Part shown: positions 11,560-24,714 of the stretch, one piece after another
Layout of the letters: each line of letters begins with the position of its first letter
Position numbering within the stretch: the stretch's first letter is position 1
Assembly (NCBI GenBank): GCA_028023455.1
Contig: JAQFVV010006203.1
Span: 6,170,821-6,234,820, forward strand
Direction of reading: 5' to 3'
Length of the DNA stretch: 64,000 bases
Source of the DNA: Epiperipatus broadwayi
Taxonomy: Eukaryota > Onychophora > Udeonychophora > Euonychophora > Peripatidae
Program-made: the position numbers and the translations under genes
Notes under the pieces: model-generated
The model's input: the letters and a program-made list of their open reading frames with translations, nothing else
Databases searched by the model: none
Told to the model about the DNA's origin: nothing

Positions 11560-14500
11560 CTCTAAATACAGTATATGTATTTCACAGAGTGCTAAAATAA
11601 ATGGATTATACAATGAATGGACTTTGAAAACTAATAGCATTTATTGTAGTAGATTCCATCATACTATTCTATAAACTTTTCTATTTCCATCTCCTGAGTA
11701 TTTCCCCCTTTCTTTGATCAGCTTTCACACTTAGGTAAAATGCTGAAATTTTTAAAGAGTAAAATTCATGGATATCAAATGAGCAGATTAATGGATCAGC
11801 ATGTATTTCACATTTTGTTTTGTATAGTGACCACAAAATTTATCAAAGGTTTTTTTTTTCCTCTTTCTTTGGCTTTTTTAAAGTTAAAAAGACCTTCTCA
11901 TATACAACTAATTGCTAATTATGCTTATAGTAGCAAAAATATTTTTGTCACTTAATTTTCATTTTTAATATACTATGAGTACTTCAAACAATTTAAAAAT
12001 AAAAAATAGTAAAGAAATTATTAAAGAGCAAATTAAAACAAAGAAGACAAAAAAAAAAACAGAATTGATAAATCTCAACCTCTCAAAGAATTAGTCAGAA
12101 TTCTTCAAAGTGAAACCAGGAATAGATTAACTTGTATCCACAATCCATTTCTTTAAAGAAATTTTAGCTAATATGACAAACTTTCAAATTCAAATTGGCA
12201 ATCTTAGTCTTTAATAATTATTGAAATTTAGCATGTATAGTTGTTTCTAAACATGAATATAAAAATTCATTCCAACATGTTTATAATAGGATCCATATTT
12301 TTTAATGCAACTATCACTTTTACTTTGGAACATATTATTTTAGGATCTGCTTAATAATATATACCTATAAATGTTTATATGATATAAACTTCTTTTTACA
12401 TTCTGACTTCTGTGTGTAATAGAATCTATAAAATTTTATTTTGAGCATAGTAACATCTAACTTCTTTTATGGAATTTTTCAACTTAAACAAAATGCTTGT
12501 CATAATCAGTTCATGTATTGTACAAAAAGTCTGTAACAGCAAATAATTTGAGTTCATAACCCTAACAACATTACTTCCAATAATTTTGAGTCAAATACAC
12601 ACAATAATGTCTCCAAAAAGAAACATTTAATCTTTTAATAGTATTAGTGTAATAATGCTATCTAACAAGAAACAAAAACTTTCTCTGAACTTTCTGAATC
12701 TAATGTTTACTGATAAAATAAATTTAGATACAATTATGCAAACTAACTGTTTAATATCACTAACCCATCATGGATATTTTAGAAATTCTCACAGATGTCA
12801 AGTTAGCTCTCTCAACAAACATAACCCATGAAGTCTCCTTTTATTCAATGATCTGCTCTTACAAAAAGAGCTTATAGCAATCCAGTTGATTAATTAAACT
12901 TCTTCACTCTAAAAAATGACTTTCATTAAGAGCAACTGTAATAATTCTATATCTCTAAAGCTCCTTACTTACAAATGCTATTTCACATCTAATAAGAATT
13001 TATATCAAGCAAAGTTTTCATATTTAATGTATATCAATCTTTCCATATCAACCATTTCTGTACACTCAATTTCAATTATCCATGATTCAAAAATATATAT
13101 TTATAAAAAGCTAAAATTAATAAATAAAATTTTTTAATTTTTTAGAATTTTTATTTATTGCCCCAATACCAATATGTATGAATAGTTTTCAACATGTAAA
13201 TATAGCATGTGCAAACACCTATATCTATGTCTTAAAAACATATAGTACAGTTCACTATTATCTTCAAATTTTGTTATCTCCATTGTGGCAATATATCATG
13301 GATATAAGAAAATACTACATTTAAAAAAAAAGCTATTATTACTATCTACTGCTTTATATTTACCACCATTATTATTTTTACAATAACTGTAGCTTTAATG
13401 TGAAATCCAAAGGGTTCAGTGACTTAGCAGGTTGTGCAAGGTAAATCTTTTTTAGACTACCTTTTTTTGATCCAACTTTTTATATCAAGCAGGAGCATCT
13501 CCATATAAGATTGTCTAGACATCCATGTTGAATCCTTCTATACCCAGTTTCAATGCAACTCATACAATATATATAATTACAACTCCCTATCTTTTAAACC
13601 CATCCCCATCATTGGGTACTTAGAATTGAGGACTAATGTGCTTTAAAAAAAAACTAAAGTCAGAATTTATATGCATGTAATTGTAATTAAAGGATAAAAA
13701 TGTGTTAAGACATACACAATGTATTATCACAGTTATTACTGGTTAATGATTGATAGAAAGATTCATGATGATTATGCCCTATATTAATTAAAGCAATTGA
13801 ATAAAGTAAGATTTTATAAAGAACACAGAGACATCAGAAATGCTTGTTTGTATCAAACAATATCTAATCTTTGTGAAACTAACATCTTATATGGCAGAAC
13901 AACAGGAAATACACAGTCAATCTTATATCTGAAAATCATTATCTGTCACATACAAATTCTATTAATATCTAGGTAAAGCAACAATAAAATCGCTGGTTTT
14001 ATATTAAATCAACAGCATCAAAGATTACATTATTTTTTAGTAATTTTTTTAACCTGATTTAAGTCCTTTGATTAAAAAATTCAGTGAAACAGTAGGTCTA
14101 TTTTCTAAATAATTTGTATACAATGTGTGATCTTCTAGATCACATGAAAATATATATATTAAATCATACCTTAATCGTCTTATATTTAAAGAAGGAAGAA
14201 GACTACTTTTTTAAATAAAAATTACTTACCAATAGGTAAATGATTGCTTTAAAAAAAATATTTACTTTCTAAAAATCTGATTAACTAAAAGATATATCTT
14301 TAAAAATATTATATTCATAAGACTATTTATTAAAGTAGATAATAGGAAGCATAATAAAGTAGCTTAAATTCATAAATCATTTCATCTTCTTTTTAAAACA
14401 ATAATAGCACATTTAATCAGGAAATATCACGCCCATAGAAAATGACACTGAAACAAAAAGAAGGAAAGACAAAAATATAGTCAGAAATTCATATGTATAA

Positions 14501-14650
14501 TAATTAAACAATTTTAATTTTTAACGTTGTAAATTTATTTAATCTGAATAAATAAATTATAGGAATAGTTAATGAAAAAGTCATGTGACATTAGGCATCT
14601 AAGTGGCAGTTTGAACTCCTTTAATTGACCAAACAGACTTTTATATTTAT
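11560..14650. other. AT-rich DNA, nothing recognised
   Basis: This is a 3-kb blank stretch. The open frames at 11740-11955 and 12916-13137 have low-complexity AT-driven composition and no motif. A 34-base segment near 12307-12340 resembles, inverted, the stretch around 50365-50400, which may be an old repeat fragment. Confidence 0.5.
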
Positions 14651-14659
14651 ACAAACTTT

Positions 14660-14718
14660 ATTCAACTAGGATCTTTTTAACTCTTGTATACTGCCACTCT
14701 ACCACTGCACTAAATTAT
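14660..14718 (-). repeat. tRNA-derived SINE head (family 1)
   Basis: On the minus strand the sequence reads ATTTAGTGCAGTGGTAGAGT, the same A-box head seen at 35838, 38190 and 59027, followed by a decayed B-box (AAAAAGATCC). It is truncated, with no tail recognised. It is non-functional as a tRNA. Confidence 0.55.
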
Positions 14719-14719
14719 A

Positions 14720-17220
14720 TAATGCAAACACAATTCCTTCCTTTATATAAACAGCAATTCAGAATCAGTCTTTCAATTTTTTTTTCTTATGAAACTATGT
14801 ACAAATGTGCACAGTGTATAAAAACTCTCAGCATTGAAAAAACAATGATGGGGACAAGTTTAACAGATTGGACATCTTTATTTTTTATCTTGAATAAGAC
14901 AATTCTAAGATGAGAATTTCATTGGCAAATGATTGGATATTTTGGCAAACATTATAATAAGGACTCGTTCACACACACACATAATGATGAAATACATAGA
15001 AAGATTCTAAACATTTCCCAAGATCTAGTTTGATCAGCAAACCCGTAAATTGCTTATTTAAGCAATAGATCATAATATCAATAATAAAGAAAGAACTAAG
15101 TATTTAGATTTCTTCCCAAATATAAATATATGTAGTATATGAATTCTATTTGATATGGCCTCTTAAAGACCCCGAATTTAATTAAATTGTCGTAATTTAA
15201 AAATGATATAATATGATGTTGAATTTGCTATAATGTTTTAATCTTAACTGATTTGAGGCATGCAATTAAGTGACAAAGATTCATGGCAATTTTGAAAATA
15301 ACTGTTTCTCTATGGAAATGTATTCATGCTATGCAACTGTTAATTAAATAATGGTGCTAAGAAGCATTTCTTGTGGTAAAAAATCTGAAATATTTATAAA
15401 GAAAAATGGTGTTGAGATGTATATTAATTACAACTTTGTTTTTCATTTTTTGTGGGAGTATATTTTTTGAGATCAAAATATTTAGGAAAGTTTTATGAAT
15501 TAGACATCAAGACAAAATATAGATTTATTAGTATTTTTAATTGCAACTCTTCTTGCCTTTTACGCAACATGAAGAATTTGATTTAGTAATTAATGTATTG
15601 ATAATTTTAAATATCTTCAAAACTGAATGTAAAATAACATATTAGCATGTTGATATGCAGCACAAACTCTAATATTCCATTGTTGCATCTAACAAATTAA
15701 AAAAGACAAGATATTTAATCATAAAGTGTAACTACTTCAACTAAACATAGTGTTATTCTGTCAAATGTATTGGGTGAACTATAAACCCCCGCCAAATTCA
15801 ACATATAGATAATGCTGGAAAATTTTAATTTAATAATCCTAAAATATGTTAAATCATAAAATCAAACTATATATTCTTTTTTAGATGGATATGGTGATAC
15901 TGAAGTTACACTTGCGTGAGCATATCTTTATTGGACTAAATATGTTATCTGAACTTCCTAAAAAAGTATTTTATAATAAACTTAGACATGGTTTTCTTGG
16001 AAAGAGTTACACTATTTACATCACAAATTATAATTTCAAAGATAACCTAAAGAAGTATTAAACTTATTGCTTTCATAAAGAAGAATTATAATATATTAGT
16101 CTTTCAAACAGAAAAATATCTATAGAAGAAATTAAAACACAAATGCAAGATCTCAAACATATTTAGGGAACAGTATGATACTTGATATAGACTATTAGGT
16201 TTTCAAGTATTGACTTGTATGATCATTGTAAAGTCTTATCTTTTCATTTTTTGTCTTTCTCTTTTTTCTCAACTAAGGACATTCATATTAATTTACAAAT
16301 AAGTAACAATAAATGCTAAAATTAAATAATTAGTATTGTAATATTCACTCCTTTTATTTAAAATATTCTAGAAAAAAAATGTGTTAAGAGAATGTCAAAC
16401 ACTGACAAATGTTACCACTTGATTATAGTCCTCTTTTATTGTCTAGTTATTCTACTCAAGTAAAGAACATGACATATGTACTAATGATAAAATTAAATAT
16501 ATAGATTAATAGTAGTGCAATATCCATTCTTAATAATTAATTCCCATCAATAACATGAGTCATCAAGATTTCTGAAAATGTTATTCCTTCTATCATCTCT
16601 CAACTGAAGATAATCTGATGATAATGGAAATTTATTAATTAATTTGAACAAAAGTTACAATTAATTTTGCAAAAAAAAAATAATAACAATAATAACAACC
16701 CTCCACACACACATACTAAAAACAGCTTTACCATATAAAGAATAAAGCTTGTTAGAATAAAATAAAATTTTTCAAAGACTATTTTAAAGCAAATATAATG
16801 ATATTTGAAAATAAATGCATTAATATTGCATTTTTACTTCTTCATATAAAGCACGGATTAAACTGTCTAAAAGCTTATTAAGTACCCAACTAAAAGCTTC
16901 TCGAAATGTCCATTATAGAAGTCAAAAAGACAATACTTATCAGGTTTGTTAATTACTGGATGGTGAAGATGTGAATAATATTCAACCCTTGTTTAATCTC
17001 AGGCTAAAAAAAATATCCATTTATTGACTAATACTGATGGTTATATGAATTACATATTTATTTATATGATTTTTGAGAATCTGACTTCTAAACATTATTG
17101 ACCCAATTTTTACTTTTCTTTTATATATATTTTATTATTTTCTACTTTATAGTTTTATGTAGTTCCAGAAATTACAAATGAAGTAAGTTTAGGTAAAATT
17201 TAATATCACTAGATGACAGT
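14720..17220. other. AT-rich DNA, nothing recognised
   Basis: It has short (CA)n runs near 14970 and 16704. A 58-codon frame (15885-16061) follows a TTTTTTAG acceptor-like sequence but matches nothing I recognise. No other structure was found. Confidence 0.5.
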
Positions 17221-17311
17221 ACCATAAAGAATACTGAATGATGCATTATGTGTTAGTAAAGGGGTATTAGATTACTTAGAAAAAGTACAAAGGGAAGTAG
17301 GAAGACATGCA

Positions 17312-17620
17312 TTGGATGCAGATGTATGGACAGCATGGGAGACAATTCAAGGAGAAACAGGATGGTCAAGTTTTTATATGAGAGATGCAAAAAGTAAAAT
17401 GAAAATGTTTGGTAGATTGCAGTTTATGGATAATAAAAGAATAGCCAAAATAGTATTTAATTGGGTTACGAGTAAAGAGCAGGCAACAAGATGGGTGAGA
17501 AAGATAATGCGGTATGCAAAAGATTTGGATAAAGAATTTGTATCAGTATATTTGTACAAAAGGTGTGATGATTGTGTTAGGAGGATTGTTGAGTGTTATA
17601 GTGGTAAGGAATTGGGATAA
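17312..17620 (+). pseudogene. Post-RT domain fragment of the LINE (frame 2)
   Basis: This is an open stretch of about 100 codons, extended upstream in the same frame to about 17229 where a stop interrupts it. It carries the GETGWSSF block and a basic MKMFGRLQFMDNKRIAKIVF segment corresponding to the family's conserved region ending in an R-x3-KIVF-like motif. It has no genuine start; the frame is a surviving piece of a longer polyprotein and runs into a frameshift near 17600. Confidence 0.75.
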
Positions 17621-17816
17621 AAGAATAGATTCGTTAATAAAGAATAGGGAATTAGAGAAATGGAGAACTAGTATGGAGAATAAAAAGAGTTTAAATATAT
17701 ATAGAAGTAAACAGAACATTAGGTGCAAGTTAATGTATGATAATAGTAAGAAAAATAGTTTATTGTTCAAGGCTCGAACGGGATCTTTAGCAACAAGAGA
17801 ATATACATATAAATGA
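17514..17816 (+). pseudogene. C-terminal fragment of the same LINE (frame 3)
   Basis: Only the part after about 17610 is real coding descent. It has WDKRIDSLIKNRELEKW, then LLFKARTGSLATREYTY, a landmark that precedes the zinc-knuckle in related elements. The first 30 codons of the open frame are out-of-phase shadow of the frame-2 fragment. Confidence 0.75.
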
Positions 17817-18349
17817 AAAAATATGAGTGATTTAGTCTTTTAAATTGTGTAAGGAAGGAATAGAAAATATTAGGCATCTGTTATTTGAATGTAAGTGCTT
17901 GAAAACAGAAAGGGTACAAATAATGAAGTTATGGAAGAATAAATATGAAAAAAGTGATTATACAGAAAGTGGGTTATTGGTTTTTATGCTGGGTTTGGGA
18001 AAAGATAAGGAGATATAGATATAAAGGCCATAGAGTTGACAAAGATTATGTTGTGGAAATGAGATGGAGTAGAATATGGGAAAACTTAGAATGGGGAATG
18101 GAAGGTAAAGTGGCTAACAGGTTTCTCTGGGCATAGTTGCTGAGAGATTGACTCCATTTAAGGAAAAGTCACAGTGCATCACATCATCACATCCTACACA
18201 AAATTTAAATTGAAATTTTTTTTTTTGTTAAATTGTTTGTAAATTCTTTTTAAAAATGTATTGTCATTGGGAATACAGTACATATGTATGCAAAGTTTCA
18301 ATTAGAGTGGAAATTGGGAATGAATGAAAATTGAATTACAAGATTTCAT

Positions 18350-21300
18350 AAACAAACATTTTGATAGTTTTTAAAACAGAGTAAGTTAAATAAAAGCATG
18401 TAATAAAAAAGAGATGGTTTTTTATTTACTAACAGACAAGATAAAAATGATCAAATAGATAATAAAAAAATTTAAGATTTTCTTTTTAAAACATACAATA
18501 TTAACTTTATTGTAAAAATGATAATTATAATTGATCTATTTTTTTGTGTTAATTATATTCATTGTTGTCTTAATATGTATTTTTTTAATGAAATTGTTTT
18601 ATAAGTACATATACATACTGCATGTGCATGTTGGAAACAGTGTATGCTTATTAAAATGCACATTATACATTGTTGCTATTATATGAATTTCTGAATTCAT
18701 GCCAAACTGGAACCAAATTTCATGAATATGAGAAAGCTAATGCACCAAATATTAAGCTATAACATTTGATTATCAATAATAGTTTGTTTTTGCAAATCAC
18801 ATTCTTAATACTTTGTTCTAGCATCTCAATATTTTAAGCTATAAGATAAACATTAATGAGATATTACAACATTAAGATGCAGATATAAATGAAGATTCAC
18901 AAAATTGGTAATCCAAATCAAAAATAAATTTTATAAAATGAAATATAAAAGATTTAAACAATTGCATGAATCACATTCCTGAAAAACAATATGAGAGGTA
19001 AACTAAAAGAAAGTGATAAGATTAATAAAATGTTACTAAAGGTGAAAGTAATATTGGAATCCTAAAAGAAATGTTCTTTCATAGCTTGCTGTCATGAAAC
19101 AATAAGTGATAAATGTAAATCTTGAGAAAAAATATTGTCATCAAGGAAAAACAATTCATGGTATCTCAATGTTTTCTGTGCAATATTACATGAAAAGGTT
19201 TTTTTTTTTCACAATCTACTATAACATGGTTATCTGGACATATTAATAAAATAGCTGATGACACAGCTTATGGACAATAAAGACTTCTTTCATCTTTCAA
19301 TAGGATCATGTTCTATCATATTTCTATCATGAAATGTAGTTGATTATTGCTGTGTTGGTACAACATATTGATATATTTTACAATGATATTATTATTTACC
19401 AAATTTGAAACCCATTGATCTTTTTGACCATATCAATAATGCCTTGTTTATTGCTTCCATGCAATACAGTTGATCCAACAATACTGTTATTATTACAAGT
19501 TATAAAATATAATAAAGAATCACACTGAAAATCAATTAAAAAGAAAAATAGCTTTGCCTTCCTTCGTATTTTTTTCATATTTGGATGTAAAATTATATTT
19601 TTGTAAAATTGATTTTTATAGCAATGATGTTCAACAAAATGAAAGCAATCTGCAGATTGATCACAATGTTATTATTATCAGGATAAATACTGAAAATGTA
19701 AATATTTCCTTTTTTTTTTTTTTTTGTAATTTTATTTATGCAATTAAATATTTTAATTTCACGTGTTTTTTAAATGTTTTGTTTTTTACTAAAATATATT
19801 TTTGTGGAGAGTAAAATATGAATCTTTTGATGAAAAATAGATGATATATCAAAATAAATTTGTCATGTATTGTTTAAGAAAGTAGAATAGTAGAAAAATT
19901 AGCTGGATCAATTCCCAGTGAAAAAATGCTAAGAAAAATCGATGTAGTTAACTTAATATAATTGTTGTGCTAAATCTGCAGCTTGGGTATTCAAACATCA
20001 TGATTATACAATAAGAATTTTACAATAATTGTGTGGAATTATGGAGTGAATCAACATAAGTGAAAATTAGTAGTTAAAAAATATTGCCAAGGAAGATTAA
20101 CTACTAATCATACCATTATTATTTTTGAAAGTTAAAAAGGCACAAAATCTGCTTTTCAGCTTGGATATTCTATTGTGATTATGCATAAACATAATAAAAT
20201 TCTAACATTTATAATTCAAATGCTTTAAACAAAGTAAAATACTTCAAACAACATAAAAGATCTGTAATATGCCTAGCATTAAAAATGTAATATTATATTA
20301 ATAAATAATAAACATATTTACAATTAATTTTTATACACCTAAAAAAAATTTTTTTAATTTTAAAAATTTGTCTTTTGCATTTATCAAATGACACTTGTCT
20401 AATGGCATAATTGTACTACAAAAATATGATTCAGACTATATTCAAATCCTAAATTCAAATAGTTTGAGTCACACAGTGGTAAAGAATATAGCAGTTATAA
20501 AAATATTAAAATGTATATGTATGTACTGCAATATAGGAAAGCTGATTTTAAAAATATGTAAACAATTTCAACTTGGAAATTATAGTGACTAAATGCAATT
20601 TACATTACATATTGAAAACTGGTTTTAAAAATAACAGACTGCTAATTAACAAACAATTTTCAGGATGAAGGTGGAAGATGTTAGAATGCATAAAAACTTT
20701 TTTGGAAATGCAGCAAAATAAGAAATGATATATCACTGGTATATAATGGCACCAACTGAAATTTAATTTAGTCATTACAATCAGCCCATTAACAATAATG
20801 TAGTCATTCCAAGATAATTGGACACACTTAGTTAAATATAATTAGAAATCTATTTACTAATGATTATCCAAGAATATGTAACATAATTCAAAGATGCAAT
20901 AAGGTGACTGACCATATATTTTTAGAAGAAATTACTTTAAAATATACATATATTGCTGAAAAAACTTATGAATCAAAAACTGACAATACAGTACAATAAA
21001 GAGCAAAAATAGTATTCCAAATAATAAAACACTCAAATCTACTGGCAGATCAAGATTAGATATTTGTTGAAAATATCAAAATATTGATTACAGTCTAATA
21101 ATTAATATATATGCAAACACACCCATGTCTGTGTTTGTGCAGATGTCAGCAAAACAAATATATACACAATAGCAAATATATATATATAAATTCTGTATAT
21201 AAAATCAATATAAATCCTATTAAAGATATATAAAGACATAATCAAAATGAATTTGATTGAGAGTTTGCAAATTTAGAAATATAGTGCTGGCATGCTCTCA

Positions 21301-21560
21301 TATAATATAAAAGCATATAAACAAAACAAATTTCCAAATGTTTAATAAAATAAATATATTTGTAAAATGGATAATAAACTTTTAAAAAAATTGTTTGGAA
21401 AATCTCAAAAATGCTGCAACTTGACAAATCATGTAAAAATGCATTTCTTATTCAGGAAATATAATTCTTATATGATTAAAAAAAAACGCATTTCTATTTT
21501 TTTGCAAACATATCACATATGTTAAAAATATATCACATATGTTTGAATAGTTGTGTGTAT
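18350..21560. other. AT-rich DNA, nothing firmly recognised
   Basis: There is no gene or paired inverted repeat. A weak tRNA-like run near 20394-20460 (ATGGCATAATTGTAC ... TATTCAAATCC) could be an eroded SINE head but is too degenerate to call. The tandem TATCACATATGTTAAAAA pair sits near 21510-21541. Confidence 0.5.
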
Positions 21561-21567
21561 CTACAAA

Positions 21568-22775
21568 TGATGTTTAAAATCTTCAATGTCTCCAGGATGC
21601 ATTGTTTAAAAATTAAGATTTTATACACAGGCCATCAATATACTGTTTTATATATATACAGTTGGGCAATGCCTTGAGAGAGAGGTTTAATTACAATTTA
21701 ATATAGATAGCACTATAGAGAATTCATCAACTGAAATATTACAAATATTACTAAAAATGCACCAATAAATATTTTAAGACTACCAATTAATCAGTGCATT
21801 CATACAAAAAATGTTTTTTTTAAAAAAATATGTGCACTAACAATGAAATTAATAAGCTTGTTTCATTTATTTTTGACAGAAATCAAACTTGTTAACTTAA
21901 GAACTATAATGTATTTTCTAAATTTAAAATGTGACAATCATCTAAATAAAATCAGTATATATGTCATATGGTCTGCTTTCAAGCAAGTCCAGTCAAGAAA
22001 GTTTTATAACCAAACAATAACAATTGATCATCAGTGCTACTTTGTCACTGTTTGTTATCCTAACATAATTTATTCTAATAACTCAGTTTTAGAATAACAT
22101 TGCAAACTTTAATGAGTCTTCCATCGTTAAGATGCATTTGGATCACATAATAATGATGAGAATGATGAAGATAATAATAACAACAAATAGACTTAAAAAA
22201 GCATAAAAAAAATAGAAAAGCATCAGAATAATTTGATACTTAAAAATTGATAAATCTTTTAAAAAATAAATAATCATTTGATATAATTAAAAACCTACAA
22301 CTTTTTATGTATAATTAATTACAGGTAATTAAAAATATATAAAAATTGGAACTTAATTTTAATTAAAAAAAAAAAAAATTTTATTTTGTAAAAAAAAAAA
22401 AAAGTAAATTGGATTATATGAATATATTGTAAATTTTTAAAATGATAAAAAATCAAGAAAATATCAAATTTGGATAAAAACAAAGGATATAGAAAATATT
22501 TATTTTTTTTGACAAAAATCTAGTAATAATCAGATGTAACCTGTTAAAAATAATGAGTAAAAACAAGTTTTATAATGTTTTGTAAAAAAAAAAAAAGTAA
22601 ACTAGATTATGTAAATATATCATAAATAATTATAAAAATGATTTTTTAAAAAATCAAGAAAATATCAAAATATGACAAAAACAAAATTTGTTCAAAAATA
22701 TTTAAAAAATTATTTTTTTTGACAGAAATCTATTAACCAAATGCAACCTGTCAAAAATAATGGGTTAAAATAAAT
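21568..22775 (+). repeat. Dispersed repeat family A, copy 1 (left part)
   Basis: This non-coding segment aligns in order with 26759-27830 over more than 1 kb: CTCCAGGATGCATTG, CAGGCCATCAATAT, CAGTTGGGCAAT, ACCAATTAATCAGTGC, TTGATCATCAGT, and poly(A)-rich blocks ending AAAAATAATGGGT. Relative to copy 2 it lacks about 80 bases near 21750 and has an internal 194-bp tandem duplication. The repeat continues beyond an inserted element at 23448-23540. There is no coding similarity, TIR or LTR that I can see, so the class is unknown. Confidence 0.8.
22384..22770 (+). repeat. 194-bp tandem duplication inside repeat A copy 1
   Basis: The two units (about 22384-22577 and 22578-22770) each run from TTTTGTAAAAAAA through AATCAAGAAAATATCAAA to CTGT(T/C)AAAAATAATG. 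Copy 2 of family A (27640-27830) has a single unit, so this is a local duplication in copy 1 or a loss in copy 2. Confidence 0.75.
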
Positions 22776-23440
22776 GGATACTTATGAATTTTCAAGTAAC
22801 CAAGATGGCAACCCATATTTTTGATAAATGTACAGTTTGAGGGCTTATAATCTACCGAAGATGTGATAGTTGTTAAATTAAAACAAAAATTAATAAATCG
22901 ATTAGTTAAATTTAAAAAAAAAATTTCAATAAATTTCATTAATAAGCTTTACTTCAATTTTTTTTTTACTTATAATGTGGGAAATGATAAGATGCTGTTA
23001 ACATTATTGCACTTCGATTCAATTCAGCGTTTCTTTTTGTCAGCAATGTTTTTTTTTTTGGTAAATTGTCATAGTGATAAAAATTTGGGACCTTCCTATC
23101 ATAGAATGTGATCCAGTTGACTATTTCCAAAGGTATGAGATCCTGTTCCCAAAAAGTATTCATTAATGATCATGATATGATTGCACACAACTGACAAGAA
23201 TAAATGTAAATATTGTATTCATCTTTTTTTTTTCGTTTTTCTGTTAATAAGTTAATCCCAAAAAAATAAATAAACTGTAAATATTGTAATTAATTTTTCC
23301 ACAACTTTATTTTTTAAATAACAGTAATAAAAAATAAATTATAAATATTAAATATGTTTTCTAGAAGGCATTTTTTTGTAAACATTTTTTGAGGGCTCAC
23401 GAAACTGCCATCCTGGTTTACTTCAAAATTCATAAGTACC
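22776..23440. mobile_element. Family B inverted-repeat transposon, copy 1 (665 bp)
   Basis: The left end GGATACTTATGAATTTT and the inverted right end GGTACTTATGAATTTT form terminal inverted repeats of about 35 bp, reaching to a GATGGCA block on each side. Direct repeats AATAAAT flank it (22769-22775 and 23441-23447). The paralogous repeat A copy 2 shows the unoccupied site near 27825-27833. The interior has only AT-rich non-coding sequence (frames at 22863-23111 and 22966-23163 are accidental). It is a non-autonomous DNA transposon. The 7-8 bp duplication and GG ends do not settle the superfamily (hAT, MuDR, Merlin and P remain possible). Confidence 0.85.
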
Positions 23441-23447
23441 AATAAAT

Positions 23448-23540
23448 GTAAAAGGTTTTAATGATTCCTGAATAAAAAATTTTAAAAAAAATTATAGAAT
23501 TTTTAGTAGTATGAAATATTCATGTAAATTATTATTTATG
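23448..23540 (+). repeat. Dispersed repeat family A, copy 1 (right end)
   Basis: This is the continuation of repeat A after the B insertion: GTAAAAGGTTTTAATGATTC to ATTATTATTTAT. It is collinear with 27830-27931. Confidence 0.75.
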
Positions 23541-23544
23541 TGTA

Positions 23545-24710
23545 TTGTACCGGTCAGATTTGTATGTTCACTTAACAAGAGTTGGAGCATAAGCAAAAGT
23601 ATGCTGAAACCAATCATGCCCGAGATAAACAGATCAGGAGCAATCATGACTTCTGCACGGATTGCTCATTCTCTAAATCTATAATGTTGTGAACAACATC
23701 TCTAACGATAACAAAAGGAATTTCCTTCATTCCTGATCCAGAGACACAGCGGAGAAACAAGAGAACTCTATAAGATTTATCAAACCATAGCATAATATAG
23801 GAAGATTTTATATCAATATTAGCTAATATACCTATATATATATATCCACAAGGATGAACGATAAATTTATATCATTTGATTACTATTTTGAACCTGCATT
23901 AAAATATATTCAGAAATACCAATCTAAAAGAAAAGTAATTTACTGACTCTGGATTGAATAACACAATGATTCGAATGAATGAATAAGTTGAGAAACAAAC
24001 TTTAATAACAATAAAATATTTACATATACATAAATATTTGCAGATTCAGCTTATACCCATGTTTACACATCTAAATTCATAGATTTGGTTGTTACAGACA
24101 CTTAATGCTTAGAGTATAATATATATGTGTGTGTACTGACTCTGGTGCCATTTTATATGCCAATGCTTGTTTGTAAATCCTCTACACTATAACAATATTA
24201 ACTCTATTTGTACCAAAATATAAAGAAGTAATTAATAATCAGCCTGAATACATTGATTGAAAAATCCCTCAATTATTTACATTTTATTACTGCGTCCATG
24301 CCTATGATGATGTGAAACTTTTCATACTATATATATAGCATTCACATTCAATGTTTTAAGTAAGATAATAATATACATCTTTTCCCAGAGGGGTAATTTA
24401 AATTAATGTGATACACATTAAACTTGATTTGATAACTCAGTTAGAATGTTCAAATAATACAATCATTATAATTTAATAACACATGTGGGATTCTGTTTGT
24501 GGGATTCATTTATAAACAGACTAAGAAAATAACGCTAGTAAAATATGAGCGAGATTCTTAAGATTTTTTTAAAGTTCACATAAGCAAACAGAGCACAAGT
24601 TTTTCATTATCACATCATTATGGTCAAGATATTACATAGGCATATATTTAAATTTTAATAAAAGGTGATAAAAACATGACATGTAGCTATGATAGTTCAA
24701 TTCTCTTCTT
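23545..24710. other. Unique-looking, moderately GC-richer DNA
   Basis: The stretch 23545-23780 (for example ATGCCCGAGATAAACAGATC, CTGCACGGATTGCTCATTC) is visibly richer in G+C than its surroundings and matches no repeat in the window. I recognise no coding frame. It starts the repeat-poor interval between the two copies of repeat A. Confidence 0.4.
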
Positions 24711-24714
24711 TTAT

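Larger units (their letters stand above)
17226..18345 (+). mobile_element. 5'-truncated non-LTR retrotransposon, C-terminal pol fragment plus 3' UTR
   Basis: Only the part of the polyprotein downstream of the reverse transcriptase survives. Frame 2 (about 17229-17610) contains LEKVQREVGRHAL and IQGETGWSSFY, the conserved LExxQ...GR / GxxGWSSF block seen after the RT domain in many invertebrate non-LTR elements. The reading then shifts to frame 3 near 17600 and continues through LLFKARTGSLATREYTY to 17816. After a further break comes FKLCKEGIENIRHLLFEC (17840-17893), a degenerate C-x2-C...H...C zinc-knuckle typical of the C-terminus of these elements. The 3' UTR carries a GCAAAGTTTCAATTAGAG motif near 18290. 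The endonuclease and the RT catalytic core are missing. At least two frameshifts and several stops make it dead. The exact clade (R1/Jockey/Nimb-like) is not resolved. Confidence 0.85.

Noticed and set aside
12307-12340. Inverted similarity to about 50365-50400 (GATAGTTGCATTAAAAA)
   Set aside because: Only about 34 bases at moderate identity in AT-rich DNA; insufficient to define a repeat family.
15885-16061. 58-codon frame after an acceptor-like TTTTTTAG
   Set aside because: Tempting as an exon, but pyrimidine-AG sequences are very frequent here, there is no matching donor or neighbouring exon, and the peptide matches nothing I know.
20394-20460. tRNA-like run with possible A and B boxes
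   Set aside because: Box matches are too degenerate and the sequence does not align with either SINE family beyond them.
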